A stretch of DNA of 18,108 bases. Source: an uncultured Devosia sp. GTDB taxonomy: Bacteria > Pseudomonadota > Alphaproteobacteria > Rhizobiales > Devosiaceae. Below the pieces are notes generated by a model. It searched no databases. It was not told where the DNA came from and saw only the letters and a list, made by a program, of their open reading frames with translations. Positions 7,037 to 14,731 of the stretch are shown here, in pieces. Location of the stretch: contig CAKTFF010000011.1 of assembly GCA_934553185.1 (NCBI GenBank), forward strand, positions 1 to 18,108. Reading direction: 5' to 3'. The first letter of the stretch is position 1. Every line of letters starts with the position of its first letter. Made by a program: the position numbers and the translations under genes.

Positions 7037-8125
7037 CGGTACCCGCAAGATGTGATTGTCGAACAGGAAGTCGAACTGGCGTGATGGCCGCTGCGTGCCG
7101 GCGACCCCGATCATTTCACCCATGCCGCTGGTGGCGATGAAGCCAGCACGGTCGGCGGCGAGGCCGCAACCATTGCGCAAAGTCTCGACCAGTACCGGAC
7201 GCTGATGCTGTGCGTCGATGGCAACGAGCAGATTGCCTTCCGGGGACGAAACAGCGACGGTGTTTCCGTCTTCAGAGACAGCCACCGAGCCGACATAGTT
7301 GCGCAGGTTGCTTAGGGTTCCGGGTGGAAGGTCAATGAGACTGATGTCTCCGTCCATGGTTGCGTAGCCGACCAGTTGCGGCGTGTCGCTGGGCGAGCCC
7401 TTATATTGGCATCCGAACCACACCCGGCCTTGCCCATCCACCGCCATGTGGCGGATCGACAATTGGTGCAGGCCAGCATCGAGGCGAAGCTGACCCACCA
7501 ACGTGCCGTCACGCCGATCGATGAAGGCGATGGACGGATCCATCGTCTCAAGATTGAGCTCGGCACGGCCATAGTCGGGATGGGTTTCGATGCCGCCATT
7601 GGCGACAACAAAGGTGACGCCGTCCGGCATCAACAGCATTTCGTGCGGACCGGTGCCATAGGTAGGGAACTCACCAACGCGGCGATAGCGGTCAGTCGCG
7701 TCGTAGATGCCGACCACGCCCTGCGCCGCCTCGAAGTCGCTTTCCGTGGCGTAGAGCAGGCGGCCGTCGGGCGAGAAGACACCATGGCCGAAAAAATGGC
7801 GGCCCTCGATGCTGTTAAAGGTTTGTGGTGCCTCGCGACTCGAGGGATCGAAAACCAGCGCGAATGTCCCTGGCTGTCGGGCAAAGACGACGCCGCGTCC
7901 GGCTTCCCGGCTGATCGTGATGTCGTGACCCCGGTCGGGCAGGTCGATGGTGGAAATGACGTCACCACGCTCGCCCAGCAGCACCGCGCCATAGCCGCCG
8001 CTCGCCGTCTGAACAGCACTGGCAAACACCAGGTCGTTTGTTTCAAGCGCCACAAGCTGACGCGGCAGCAGGCTGGCGACAAAGCCGGCGCCGGCGGATC
8101 GCAGAAAGGCGCGGCGCTGCCACAT
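7031..8125 (-). CDS. DUF1513 Tat-exported beta-propeller protein, iron operon
   Basis: This 364-residue protein starts with a twin-arginine signal: QRRAFLRSAGAGFVASLL at 3-20, ending near ALA/ET. The rest has repeated short beta-strand units with Gly-Asp turns, consistent with a WD40/YVTN-like propeller. Family marks of DUF1513 (PF07433): GRHFFGHGVFSPDG, GTGPHEMLLMPDG and ANGGIETHPDYGR, with conserved His residues that could bind metal or cofactor. The function is not established, but the gene recurs as the last member of imelysin - DUF1111 - imelysin - DUF1513 clusters in proteobacteria, as here. It begins two bases after the TAA of imelysin-2, so the two are translated from one mRNA. Tat export implies folding, possibly with a cofactor, before export to the periplasm. 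Confidence 0.88.
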   Translation of the reverse strand: MWQRRAFLRSAGAGFVASLLPRQLVALETNDLVFASAVQTASGGYGAVLLGERGDVISTIDLPDRGHDITISREAGRGVVFARQPGTFALVFDPSSREAPQTFNSIEGRHFFGHGVFSPDGRLLYATESDFEAAQGVVGIYDATDRYRRVGEFPTYGTGPHEMLLMPDGVTFVVANGGIETHPDYGRAELNLETMDPSIAFIDRRDGTLVGQLRLDAGLHQLSIRHMAVDGQGRVWFGCQYKGSPSDTPQLVGYATMDGDISLIDLPPGTLSNLRNYVGSVAVSEDGNTVAVSSPEGNLLVAIDAQHQRPVLVETLRNGCGLAADRAGFIATSGMGEMIGVAGTQRPSRQFDFLFDNHILRVPT

Positions 8126-8127
8126 GC

Positions 8128-9174
8128 TTAGTCTCCATCCAGCGAAGAAAAGCCCACGCTCAGCCCTAAAGTGGCAGATAGTTCCTCGCCGATCAGGCGC
8201 TGCAGATCCTGTGTTGCGGCAACCAGATCGTCGAGTGCAGCGGCTTGTGCGGGATTGGCAACAGCCTGTTCGACCGGTAGCGTCACGGAGTGAAGGGCAG
8301 TTTCGGCGCGATTGAAAGTATTCGTTACTTGGGCCAGCAACGCAGGGTCAGTAATGATGCTGGAAAGCTCAACCAGAGCGCGCAGCCCCTCCACATTGGC
8401 CCTGAGCATGGCCATGGTCTGGCCAGATCGCCAGAACAGCGCTTGTTTTGGGTTGGCCTTTCCGTCTGTCCCAGCGATGAACGGATTGATCCGGGTGTCG
8501 CGCATGTTTTCGATGCCGTGCGACACCAGGCCCACAACCGCTTCAAGCGACTCGGTGGTGGTGCGATAATCGGCATAGGCTGCCTCCGGCTGGGTCAGGC
8601 GCAGAGAGATGCCGTCGTCATCAGTCCAGCCATCAGCAATCTCACCGCCCATTGCGGCGAGGTTCTCGGCAATGGCATGGCCATAGGCGCAGCGAAAGTC
8701 ACCATCGGCCTTCCCAAGCGTCTCCGAGCCCGTGCCGAACAACACAAATTCCAGAGCTCCCAGGCCCTGCACCGCGACGCTTTTCTCCGCAAGGGCTGCG
8801 TGTTCAGTTGCGTCTGGATTGCTCTCCGCCAACACAGTTTGCACCTGCCGCAGCCCAATGCCCCGTCGATCGGGCCAAAACAAGATGCGGTCGGCGCGAT
8901 TGGCTTCCATGAGCGGGCCGACGCGCAGCCATTCGATCCGGCCGTAAGCCGAGACAGAAGCGGCGAAAGCTTCGCGGGCGGACGCAAGTTCACCGCCTCG
9001 GCAAAGCGCATACATCGCCGCCGCGAGCTCGCTTGTCCGGGTAGCGAAGGCCCTTGTTTGAGGACGGATGAAGTTGGTGACGCTGGAGCGCAGCATTTCA
9101 GACGGGCTGACGATCTGGGCTGCTGCAGGCGTCACCAGCATCAGCGCAAGGGCGAAGGCTGCAATGAGACGCAT
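8128..9174 (-). CDS. Imelysin-family periplasmic protein (second paralogue, His-less motif)
   Basis: 348 residues from ATG 9174, which overlaps the TGA of the DUF1111 gene (TGATG), so translation is coupled; a TTG one codon earlier is the only other close start. The signal peptide is MRLIAAFALALMLVTPAAAQ. The mature protein is helical, as in imelysin (PF09375), with YGRIEWLRVGPLMEANRADR and FWPDRRGIGLRQVQ matching the family's 'r...f..gp........W'. The diagnostic GxHxxE is replaced by GLGALE at 137-142 inside VQGLGALEFVLFG: the Glu and the flanking EF-x-LFG are kept but His is Gly. Its role is presumably iron-linked, as a partner of the DUF1111 heme protein; metal binding at the usual site may be lost or use other ligands. 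The end of the gene is two bases before the DUF1513 start. Confidence 0.85.
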   Translation of the reverse strand: MRLIAAFALALMLVTPAAAQIVSPSEMLRSSVTNFIRPQTRAFATRTSELAAAMYALCRGGELASAREAFAASVSAYGRIEWLRVGPLMEANRADRILFWPDRRGIGLRQVQTVLAESNPDATEHAALAEKSVAVQGLGALEFVLFGTGSETLGKADGDFRCAYGHAIAENLAAMGGEIADGWTDDDGISLRLTQPEAAYADYRTTTESLEAVVGLVSHGIENMRDTRINPFIAGTDGKANPKQALFWRSGQTMAMLRANVEGLRALVELSSIITDPALLAQVTNTFNRAETALHSVTLPVEQAVANPAQAAALDDLVAATQDLQRLIGEELSATLGLSVGFSSLDGD

Positions 9175-10685
9175 CAAAGGGACTCCAAAAAGGCCAGGAG
9201 GTCGGCGCGTTGGGATGCCGTCATTCCGGCAAAGCGATCACGCGCCCCTTGTGCTTCGCCGCCATGCCAGAGAATGGCTTCGGTCAGGTTTCGCGCGCGG
9301 CCATCATGGAGAAAAAAGGTGTGGCCCGAAACCGTTTCGGTGAGGCCAATGCCCCAGAGCGGGGGCGTGCGCCATTCTGTGCCGGACGCCATGCCCTCGG
9401 GCCGGCCATCGGCAAGTCCCTCCCCCATGTCATGCAGCAGCATGTCGGAATAAGGCCAGATGAGTTGGAAGCGGTGAGCGGGATTGTCGGCGAGCTTGCT
9501 GGTGACGTATTTGGGGACATGGCAGCTGGCACAACCCGCCTGGTAGAAAGCGGCTTTGCCGGCCAACACCGCAGCGTCCTCCACCTTACGGCGTTCGGGT
9601 ACGGCAAGCGTCTGGGCGTAGAAAGTGACGAGATCGAGCACCGGATCTGGCGCTTCGCTTTCCCCGAGACGCGGCTGTTCGCCTGTTGGTAAGGCAAGGC
9701 AGGCCGTCTGGTTCTCGGTACAGTCGCCATGCGGCAGGTTGACCAAAGGACTTGATAACCCGATGTCTCCGGCGAAAGCGGCGGCAGACTGACTGCGAAT
9801 GGTTGCCATGCCCGCCTTCCAGCCGAAGCGGCCGAGCGCAACCGTGTTGCTTTCTGGCGCAATGGTCCAGTTTGGACGGCCGGATATGCCGTCGCCATTG
9901 CTATCGTCGGGGTCGGCATGGACGAGAATGTCTTCGGGCGGAATGGCTTCCAGAAGACCAAGCCCGATCATGGGATTGGCCACGCGCGGTGACATCATCA
10001 CGTTGTCGGCCAGTGGACCATAGGCAAGATCGGCAACCGAATAAGACGGCTGTCGCAACGTCACGATCGTCCCGTCACCCAGTGTCACCGGCAGCTCGGC
10101 GTAATCGATGACCATTCGACCTTCCGCTTTGAGGCCAGGCACGGCGAAATCCTGTAGCTGCAAACCATAGACCGGATCGCCGACCTCCCCGGCAATGACA
10201 CCATCCATCGCCAGCCGCTTGTCGGGCTTGGCAGGCGGCACCGAGAGCCGCAGGAACATCGAGACATTCTCCGCTTGCCCTTCAAACGGCGGATGGCCGC
10301 GCCCGTCTTTGATGTGGCAGCTTTGGCACCCACGCGCGTTGAACAGTGGGCCCAGCCCATCGGAAGCCTGGGTGGAACTTGGGGAACTCACCCAGATCTT
10401 GCGGAACAAGGCATTGCCCAGCTTGAACTGTTCTTCCTGCTCGAAACTGAGATTGTCGAGAAAGTGGCTGAACGCGTTCTGGCTGACCGAGAAACTTGTG
10501 GTGCCCGCGCCAGCCGGGTTGGTCTCGAACCTTTCCGCGGCCGAGAAATCATTGGTTGGCGCGGTTACTGCGCGCACGCGCGCCAGGTCGTCGGGGCTGA
10601 GGTCACTGCGCGTGCCATACTCCTCGGCAAGAACCAGTCCACCTGCGAGAACGGCGATCAGCGCAAGGGTAAGGCGGACATGCAT
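9174..10685 (-). CDS. DUF1111 di-heme oxidoreductase (DHOR, 'thiol oxidoreductase') c-type cytochrome
   Basis: 503 residues with a signal peptide (MHVRLTLALIAVLAGGLVLA). Two c-type heme sites are visible: CQSCH at 120-124 in GLGPLFNARGCQSCH, and CASCH at 385-389 after AGKAAFYQAG. A DPDDSNGDGISGRPN segment (258-272) is the acidic, calcium-type loop found in the family. C-terminal FFLHDGRARNLTEAILWHGG is typical of the DUF1111/MauG-like architecture and may supply a distal heme ligand. The family (PF06537) is annotated as thiol oxidoreductase, but substrate and reaction are not firmly known; in this operon a redox role on iron (Fe2+/Fe3+) is inferred. It starts 60 bases after imelysin-1, across a hairpin, and overlaps the start of imelysin-2. 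Confidence 0.92.
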   Translation of the reverse strand: MHVRLTLALIAVLAGGLVLAEEYGTRSDLSPDDLARVRAVTAPTNDFSAAERFETNPAGAGTTSFSVSQNAFSHFLDNLSFEQEEQFKLGNALFRKIWVSSPSSTQASDGLGPLFNARGCQSCHIKDGRGHPPFEGQAENVSMFLRLSVPPAKPDKRLAMDGVIAGEVGDPVYGLQLQDFAVPGLKAEGRMVIDYAELPVTLGDGTIVTLRQPSYSVADLAYGPLADNVMMSPRVANPMIGLGLLEAIPPEDILVHADPDDSNGDGISGRPNWTIAPESNTVALGRFGWKAGMATIRSQSAAAFAGDIGLSSPLVNLPHGDCTENQTACLALPTGEQPRLGESEAPDPVLDLVTFYAQTLAVPERRKVEDAAVLAGKAAFYQAGCASCHVPKYVTSKLADNPAHRFQLIWPYSDMLLHDMGEGLADGRPEGMASGTEWRTPPLWGIGLTETVSGHTFFLHDGRARNLTEAILWHGGEAQGARDRFAGMTASQRADLLAFLESL

Positions 10686-10704
10686 AGAAGAAACCGGAGT
10701 TGGC

Positions 10705-10729
10705 GTACCCGGGCGTTCGGTCCGGGCAC
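10705..10729 (-). promoter_or_regulatory. Intercistronic hairpin between imelysin-1 and the DUF1111 gene
   Basis: GTaCCCGG (10705-10712) pairs with CCGGGcAC (10722-10729): seven Watson-Crick pairs plus one mismatch, loop 9. It is the only sizeable gap (59 bases) in the minus operon and the stem has no U-run, so partial termination, mRNA processing or 3'-end protection favouring imelysin-1 expression are the options. Confidence 0.35.
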
Positions 10730-10744
10730 CTCTTAACAGATCGC

Positions 10745-12007
10745 TTACTGGAACACAGCGTCCGGATCGGACAGCGAGTCGCTGTCCTCAATCGTGACGT
10801 CGGAAAGTTCGAGCAGCGCCACGGCACGTTCGATGCCGCGAGTCTGGGCGATCAGACCGTCCACAGCCGCCTGCACCACCGCATTGCCTTCCGTGTTGCC
10901 CTCGCCGATCTGCTGATCATAAGCCTCGCCGCCGTCGGCGCGGTCGGCCATGACCTGCATCTTGGCCATGGTATCGTCGAGCAACGCCTTGATCTCGGTG
11001 TCGAGCGCCTCATCCTCTGCGGCAACAACACTGGAAAGCGAGGGGCCTTCGACCACCGTTCCGTCGATGCGCGTGTATTTGCCCAAGTAAACGTTCTGGA
11101 TGCCGCGGGCGTCTTCCAGGTGGGAGATGTGCGTGTTGTCCGAAAAGCAATCATGCTCTTCTTCTGGATCGTGCAACAGCAGTCCCAACTTCATGCGTTC
11201 GCCGGCCAATTCGCCGAAGCTCAGCGAACCCATGCCGGTGAGAATGGCCGAAATGCCAAGCTCGGGCAGCGCTTCGCGGGCTGCTCCGCCCTCGGCCCAG
11301 TTGCCAACCATTTCTTCGAGGTCGCTAACCAGGAGCGTGGAGGCGGCCTTGAGATAGGCGGCGCGTCGGTCGGCATGCTCGGCGGTCGAGAAATCGGTAT
11401 AGGGCCGTTCGCCTGCACCTGCCTCCGTGCCGTTCAAATCCTGGCCCCATAGCAGGAACTCGATCGCATGGTAGCCCGTCGCCACATTGGACTCGACGCC
11501 AGCGGCCTCCTGCAGCGCATCCTGCAGCAGTTCCGGCGTGATCTCCGTGGCGTCCACCGCCGTGCCGTCGATGGTGATCTGGGGATTGGCAATGACATTG
11601 GCCACATAGAGCGCATTGCTGTCGCTCTCGGTGCCATAACCTGCCGCGACGTAATCGATCAGGCCTTCGTCGAGGGGCCAGGCATTCACACGCCCTTCCC
11701 ACTCATCGACGATCGGATTGCCGAAGCGGAAGGCTTCGGTCTGCTGGTAGGGCAGCCGCGCCGCCTTCCAGGCATCGCGCGCTACAGCAAGGGTTGTTTC
11801 GCTTGGGTCTGCAATCAAGGCATCGATCGCCACGTCGAGCGCCTTTGCCGTTATCAGGCTGTCCTCATAACCGGCCAGCGCGAGAGCGGCGTAATTGTCC
11901 AGCACATCTGCATAATCAGGCGCCTGCGCGTGAACCGCGACGGGCGAAACCGACAGGGCAAAGGACAGAGCAAGACCGCGCAACCAGCGCTTGTCGATCG
12001 AAAACAT
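10745..12007 (-). CDS. Imelysin-family periplasmic iron-uptake protein (IrpA/IcmP-like), operon leader
   Basis: 420 residues from ATG 12007, chosen over an upstream in-frame start at 12052 because GAGGAG lies 6 bases before it and the signal peptide MFSIDKRWLRGLALSFALSV...AHA begins there; cleavage is likely after VHA (residue 27). The mature protein is Asp/Glu-rich and helical. GYHAIE at 178-183 is the imelysin GxHxxE motif, extended by FLLWGQD. Also visible are PYQQTEAFRFG (86-96), WPLDE (110-114) and, in the C-half, a His/Asp/Cys-rich LLLHDPEEEHDCFSDNTHISH typical of IrpA-type proteins. Imelysins were first described as peptidases, but in bacteria they are tied to iron acquisition and are iron-repressed. 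It heads the four-gene minus operon, and a TGA-N9-TCA box lies 30 bases upstream. Confidence 0.92.
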   Translation of the reverse strand: MFSIDKRWLRGLALSFALSVSPVAVHAQAPDYADVLDNYAALALAGYEDSLITAKALDVAIDALIADPSETTLAVARDAWKAARLPYQQTEAFRFGNPIVDEWEGRVNAWPLDEGLIDYVAAGYGTESDSNALYVANVIANPQITIDGTAVDATEITPELLQDALQEAAGVESNVATGYHAIEFLLWGQDLNGTEAGAGERPYTDFSTAEHADRRAAYLKAASTLLVSDLEEMVGNWAEGGAAREALPELGISAILTGMGSLSFGELAGERMKLGLLLHDPEEEHDCFSDNTHISHLEDARGIQNVYLGKYTRIDGTVVEGPSLSSVVAAEDEALDTEIKALLDDTMAKMQVMADRADGGEAYDQQIGEGNTEGNAVVQAAVDGLIAQTRGIERAVALLELSDVTIEDSDSLSDPDAVFQ

Positions 12008-12036
12008 AACCACTCCTCGGGTGAAATCCGTAAAGC

Positions 12037-12051
12037 TGAGTAAGCTGGTCA
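12037..12051. promoter_or_regulatory. Candidate RirA iron-responsive operator (TGA-N9-TCA)
   Basis: TGAGTAAGCTGGTCA matches the IRO consensus TGA-N9-TCA exactly. It is 30-44 bases upstream of the imelysin-1 start, where a repressor would block the promoter, and in the shared region with fbpA. A six-base constraint would turn up by chance in a 139-base region about 3% of the time, so position and gene content carry the call. I saw no good Fur box or Irr ICE motif here. Confidence 0.45.
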
Positions 12052-12061
12052 TCTTAAAAAA

Positions 12062-12131
12062 TCAACTGCCTGTGGACATCTTCCCTGCTTCAAATTAGAC
12101 ACGGTTTATCAACTTTGCGGCGGGCAGTTGA
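12062..12131. repeat. 9-bp inverted repeat flanking the putative fbpA promoter
   Basis: TCAACTGCC (12062-12070) and GGCAGTTGA (12123-12131) are perfectly complementary, 52 bases apart. A second copy of TCAACT at 12109-12114 also pairs with AGTTGA 12126-12131 (6-bp stem, 11-base loop). The inner pair could fold in the fbpA 5' leader; the outer pair spans the putative promoter and would act only as DNA. Confidence 0.4.
12073..12101 (+). promoter_or_regulatory. Candidate sigma-70-type promoter for fbpABC
   Basis: TGGACA (12073-12078, five of six matches to TTGACA), 17-base spacer, TAGACA (12096-12101, three of six matches to TATAAT). Transcription would start near 12108, giving a leader of about 40 bases before fbpA. 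The -10 match is weak. Confidence 0.35.
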
Positions 12132-12146
12132 AGCCCTGGGTGCGGC

Positions 12147-13142
12147 ATGATCAAGCAGGCAGTTTTCGGTTCGGTGGCGCTCCTGGCACTCGGTGTTTCC
12201 CTGGCAAGCGCTCAGGAGGGGCCGATCACGGTTTATAACGCCCAGCACGAGACGCTGGCGCAGGAATGGGCCACGGCCTTCACCGAAGAGACCGGCATTC
12301 CGGTAATCATCCGCCAGGGCGCGGACCTCGAAGTCGCCAATCAGATCCTGCAGGAAGGCGCCAACTCGCCTGCCGACGTGTTCCTGACTGAAAACTCGCC
12401 CGGCATGGTGCTGGTGGACAATGCCGGCCTGTTGGAGCCGCTGCCTGCAGATATCCTGGCTGCCGTACCGGATCAGTTCCGTCCCCAAACCGGGAACTGG
12501 ACTGGCATAGCAGCCCGCTCCACCGTTTTTGCCTACAATGCCCAGAACCTTGCCCAAGCCGACCTGCCGCAAAGCATGGCTGAACTGGCTGATCCAGCCT
12601 GGAAGAGCCGTTGGGCCGCCTCGCCGAGCGGCGCCGATTTTCAAGCCATCGTCGCGGCGTATCTTGCGCTCCGGGGCGAAGAGGCAACGCTGCGGTGGCT
12701 CAAGGGCATGCAGGCAAACGCCGTCCTCGTTCGGGGCAATCGCGCGGCGCTGGCCGCCGCCAACAATGGCGAAGTCGAGGGCGCGCTGATCTACCATTAC
12801 TACTGGTTTGGCGATCAGGCCGGCACCGGCGAAAGCAGCGTCAACACGGCGCTCCACTATTTTGGCAATGGCGACCCTGGGGCCTTCGTCTCCATCTCCG
12901 GTGGAGGCGTGCTGGCCTCGAGCCAGCACAAGCAAGAGGCGCTGGGCTTTTTGCGCTTCATCACCACAAGCGGACAGGATGTGCTGCGTAACGGCAATTC
13001 GTTTGAGTATGCCGTTGGCAGCGATCGCACATCCAATCCTGCTTTGCCGCCGCTGGATCAATTGGGAGCGCCGCAGATCGATCCCACCCAGCTCGACACC
13101 GTTAAGGCCGCCCAGCTCATGACGGAGGCTGGACTGCTCTAG
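12147..13142 (+). CDS. fbpA: Ferric-iron ABC transporter, periplasmic binding protein
   Basis: 331 residues with signal peptide to about residue 22 (SLASA/QEG). ITVYNAQHE (27-35), ADVFLTENSPG (76-86) and ALIYHYYWF (213-221) are the class of motifs that form the transferrin-like Fe(III) site: His34, Glu82, Tyr218 and Tyr219 match the His, Glu and paired Tyr ligands of gonococcal FbpA. NxRAALxAxNNGEVEGAL before the tyrosines is also family-typical. It captures Fe(III) in the periplasm and delivers it to FbpB. It is first of three genes with short spacers (12 and 2 bases) and divergent from the imelysin operon. The Shine-Dalgarno is weak (GGG about 8 bases upstream). The frame on the opposite strand is an antisense shadow. 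Confidence 0.95.
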   Translation: MIKQAVFGSVALLALGVSLASAQEGPITVYNAQHETLAQEWATAFTEETGIPVIIRQGADLEVANQILQEGANSPADVFLTENSPGMVLVDNAGLLEPLPADILAAVPDQFRPQTGNWTGIAARSTVFAYNAQNLAQADLPQSMAELADPAWKSRWAASPSGADFQAIVAAYLALRGEEATLRWLKGMQANAVLVRGNRAALAAANNGEVEGALIYHYYWFGDQAGTGESSVNTALHYFGNGDPGAFVSISGGGVLASSQHKQEALGFLRFITTSGQDVLRNGNSFEYAVGSDRTSNPALPPLDQLGAPQIDPTQLDTVKAAQLMTEAGLL

Positions 13143-13154
13143 GCAGCCCACGTC

Positions 13155-14729
13155 ATGTCAGTCACGACCGACCTGCAGTCGATCCAAGTGCCATACGCCA
13201 CCAAAAAGGATGGCGGCGGCAATGTCTTGATCCTTGGCGCAGCAATCTTTACCGGCATGCTCAGCTTGCTGCCGCTCGCCTTCGTGATGCATGTCACTTT
13301 GTTCAGTGGGTGGCAGACGGTGGCTGAGTTGGTGTTCCGCCCCAAGGTGGGCGCCTTGCTGCTCAATACGCTCACGCTGCTGACTCTGGTGCTGCCCCTA
13401 TCGGCGCTGCTTGCTGGGTGCTTCGCCTGGCTAATCGAGCGCACCGATATTCCACTCGCGCGCTTATGGTCATGGATCATGGTTGCGCCGCTGGCTGTGC
13501 CAGCTTTTGTTCATTCCTATGCCTGGAGTGCCTTTGCGCCGCGCTTTCATGGCTTGGGCGCGGCTGTGCTGGTTTCCACTTTGGCCTACCTGCCCTTCAT
13601 CTACCTTCCGGCCGCCGCCCAGCTTCGCCGGCTCGATCCGGCGCTGGAAGAAACCGCTCAATCGATGGGCAAGTCGCCGCTCATCGTCTTCCTGCGCGTG
13701 GTGCTGCCGCAACTGCGCTTGGCCTTGATGGGCGGCGCGCTGCTGATCGGCCTACACTTACTGGCGGAGTATGGGCTCTTTGTCCTCACCCGCTTCGATA
13801 CATTCGCCACGGTGATTGTTGATCAATTCCAATCAGTCGGCAACGGTCCGGCGACCAACCTGCTTGGCAGTGTGCTGGTGCTTCTCAGCCTCGTGCTATT
13901 TGGAATTGAGACGCGCTTTCGCGGCCGCGAACGCTACGCACGGGTCGGCTCCGGCGCCGCACGCACCGAGCGCCGCGCCAAGCTAGGCACCTGGAGATGG
14001 CCAGCGCTGGCGCTTCTCACAACCTTCGCCCTGCTGTCACTTGCCGTGCCAGCCTGGACCTTGGCTCGCTGGCTCGCGGCGGGTGGAGTGGAGATCTGGC
14101 GGGTCGACTTCATCCTGCCGGCACTTGTTCAAACGGCCCTGCTGACCCTTGCTGGCGCATCGCTGACCACGCTTGCTGCCTTGCCCATCGCCTGGCTGGT
14201 TGTTCGAGCGCCTAGCCGAGTGCACAAACTGCTTGAGGCCGCTCACGCCTATGTCGGCGCCCTGCCCGGAGTCATTATCGCCCTTGCATTGGTAACCGTC
14301 ACCGTCAACGTCGCCCTGCCGCTGTACCAAACGGTGGCGACCCTGCTGCTTGCTTATCTGCTCATGTTCCTGCCGCGAGCGCTTGTGGGTCTGCGCACCA
14401 GCATTGCGCAGGCCCCGCCTGAGCTTGAACAAGCCGCCATGAGCCTTGGGCGCTCGCCGATCGCCGCCATTTGGCACACCACCATTCGCCTCGCCGCGCC
14501 CGGCGCCCTGGCCAGTGCAGCGCTGACGGGCCTGGGCATCACCACGGAACTAACCGCGACCCTGATGCTGGCACCCAATGGGATGCGCACGCTTGCCATG
14601 CGCTTCTGGTCCTACACCAGCGAACTGGACCTCGCGAGCGCCGCTCCATATGCGCTGTTGATGATCCTGCTTTCGGTCCCGCTCGTCGTATTGCTCCACG
14701 GCCAGGCCGATCACGCCACGGCGGCCTGA
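13155..14729 (+). CDS. fbpB: Ferric-iron ABC transporter permease, fused two-domain
   Basis: 524 residues with about twelve spans arranged as two homologous halves. Each half carries the EAA loop that docks to the ATPase: EETAQSMGKSP at 165-175 followed by LIVFLRVVLPQLR, and EQAAMSLGRSP at 425-435 followed by IAAIWHTTIRLAAPG. A basic linker about 253-280 joins the halves. The length fits FbpB/ThiP-type fused permeases. The N-terminal half forms the first and the C-terminal half the second subunit of the pore, so no second permease gene is needed. It begins 12 bases after fbpA and its stop is two bases before the ATPase start. Confidence 0.94.
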   Translation: MSVTTDLQSIQVPYATKKDGGGNVLILGAAIFTGMLSLLPLAFVMHVTLFSGWQTVAELVFRPKVGALLLNTLTLLTLVLPLSALLAGCFAWLIERTDIPLARLWSWIMVAPLAVPAFVHSYAWSAFAPRFHGLGAAVLVSTLAYLPFIYLPAAAQLRRLDPALEETAQSMGKSPLIVFLRVVLPQLRLALMGGALLIGLHLLAEYGLFVLTRFDTFATVIVDQFQSVGNGPATNLLGSVLVLLSLVLFGIETRFRGRERYARVGSGAARTERRAKLGTWRWPALALLTTFALLSLAVPAWTLARWLAAGGVEIWRVDFILPALVQTALLTLAGASLTTLAALPIAWLVVRAPSRVHKLLEAAHAYVGALPGVIIALALVTVTVNVALPLYQTVATLLLAYLLMFLPRALVGLRTSIAQAPPELEQAAMSLGRSPIAAIWHTTIRLAAPGALASAALTGLGITTELTATLMLAPNGMRTLAMRFWSYTSELDLASAAPYALLMILLSVPLVVLLHGQADHATAA

Positions 14730-14731
14730 CA

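Noticed and set aside
8290..9453. 387-codon plus-strand frame antisense to imelysin-2 and DUF1111 genes
   Set aside because: Antisense to two genes with signal peptides, heme motifs and coupled starts; its translation is rich in Arg, His, Gln and Pro.
12090..13151. 353-codon minus-strand frame opposite fbpA
   Set aside because: fbpA carries all Fe-ligand motifs and a signal peptide; the antisense frame has none and would also run through the shared promoter region.
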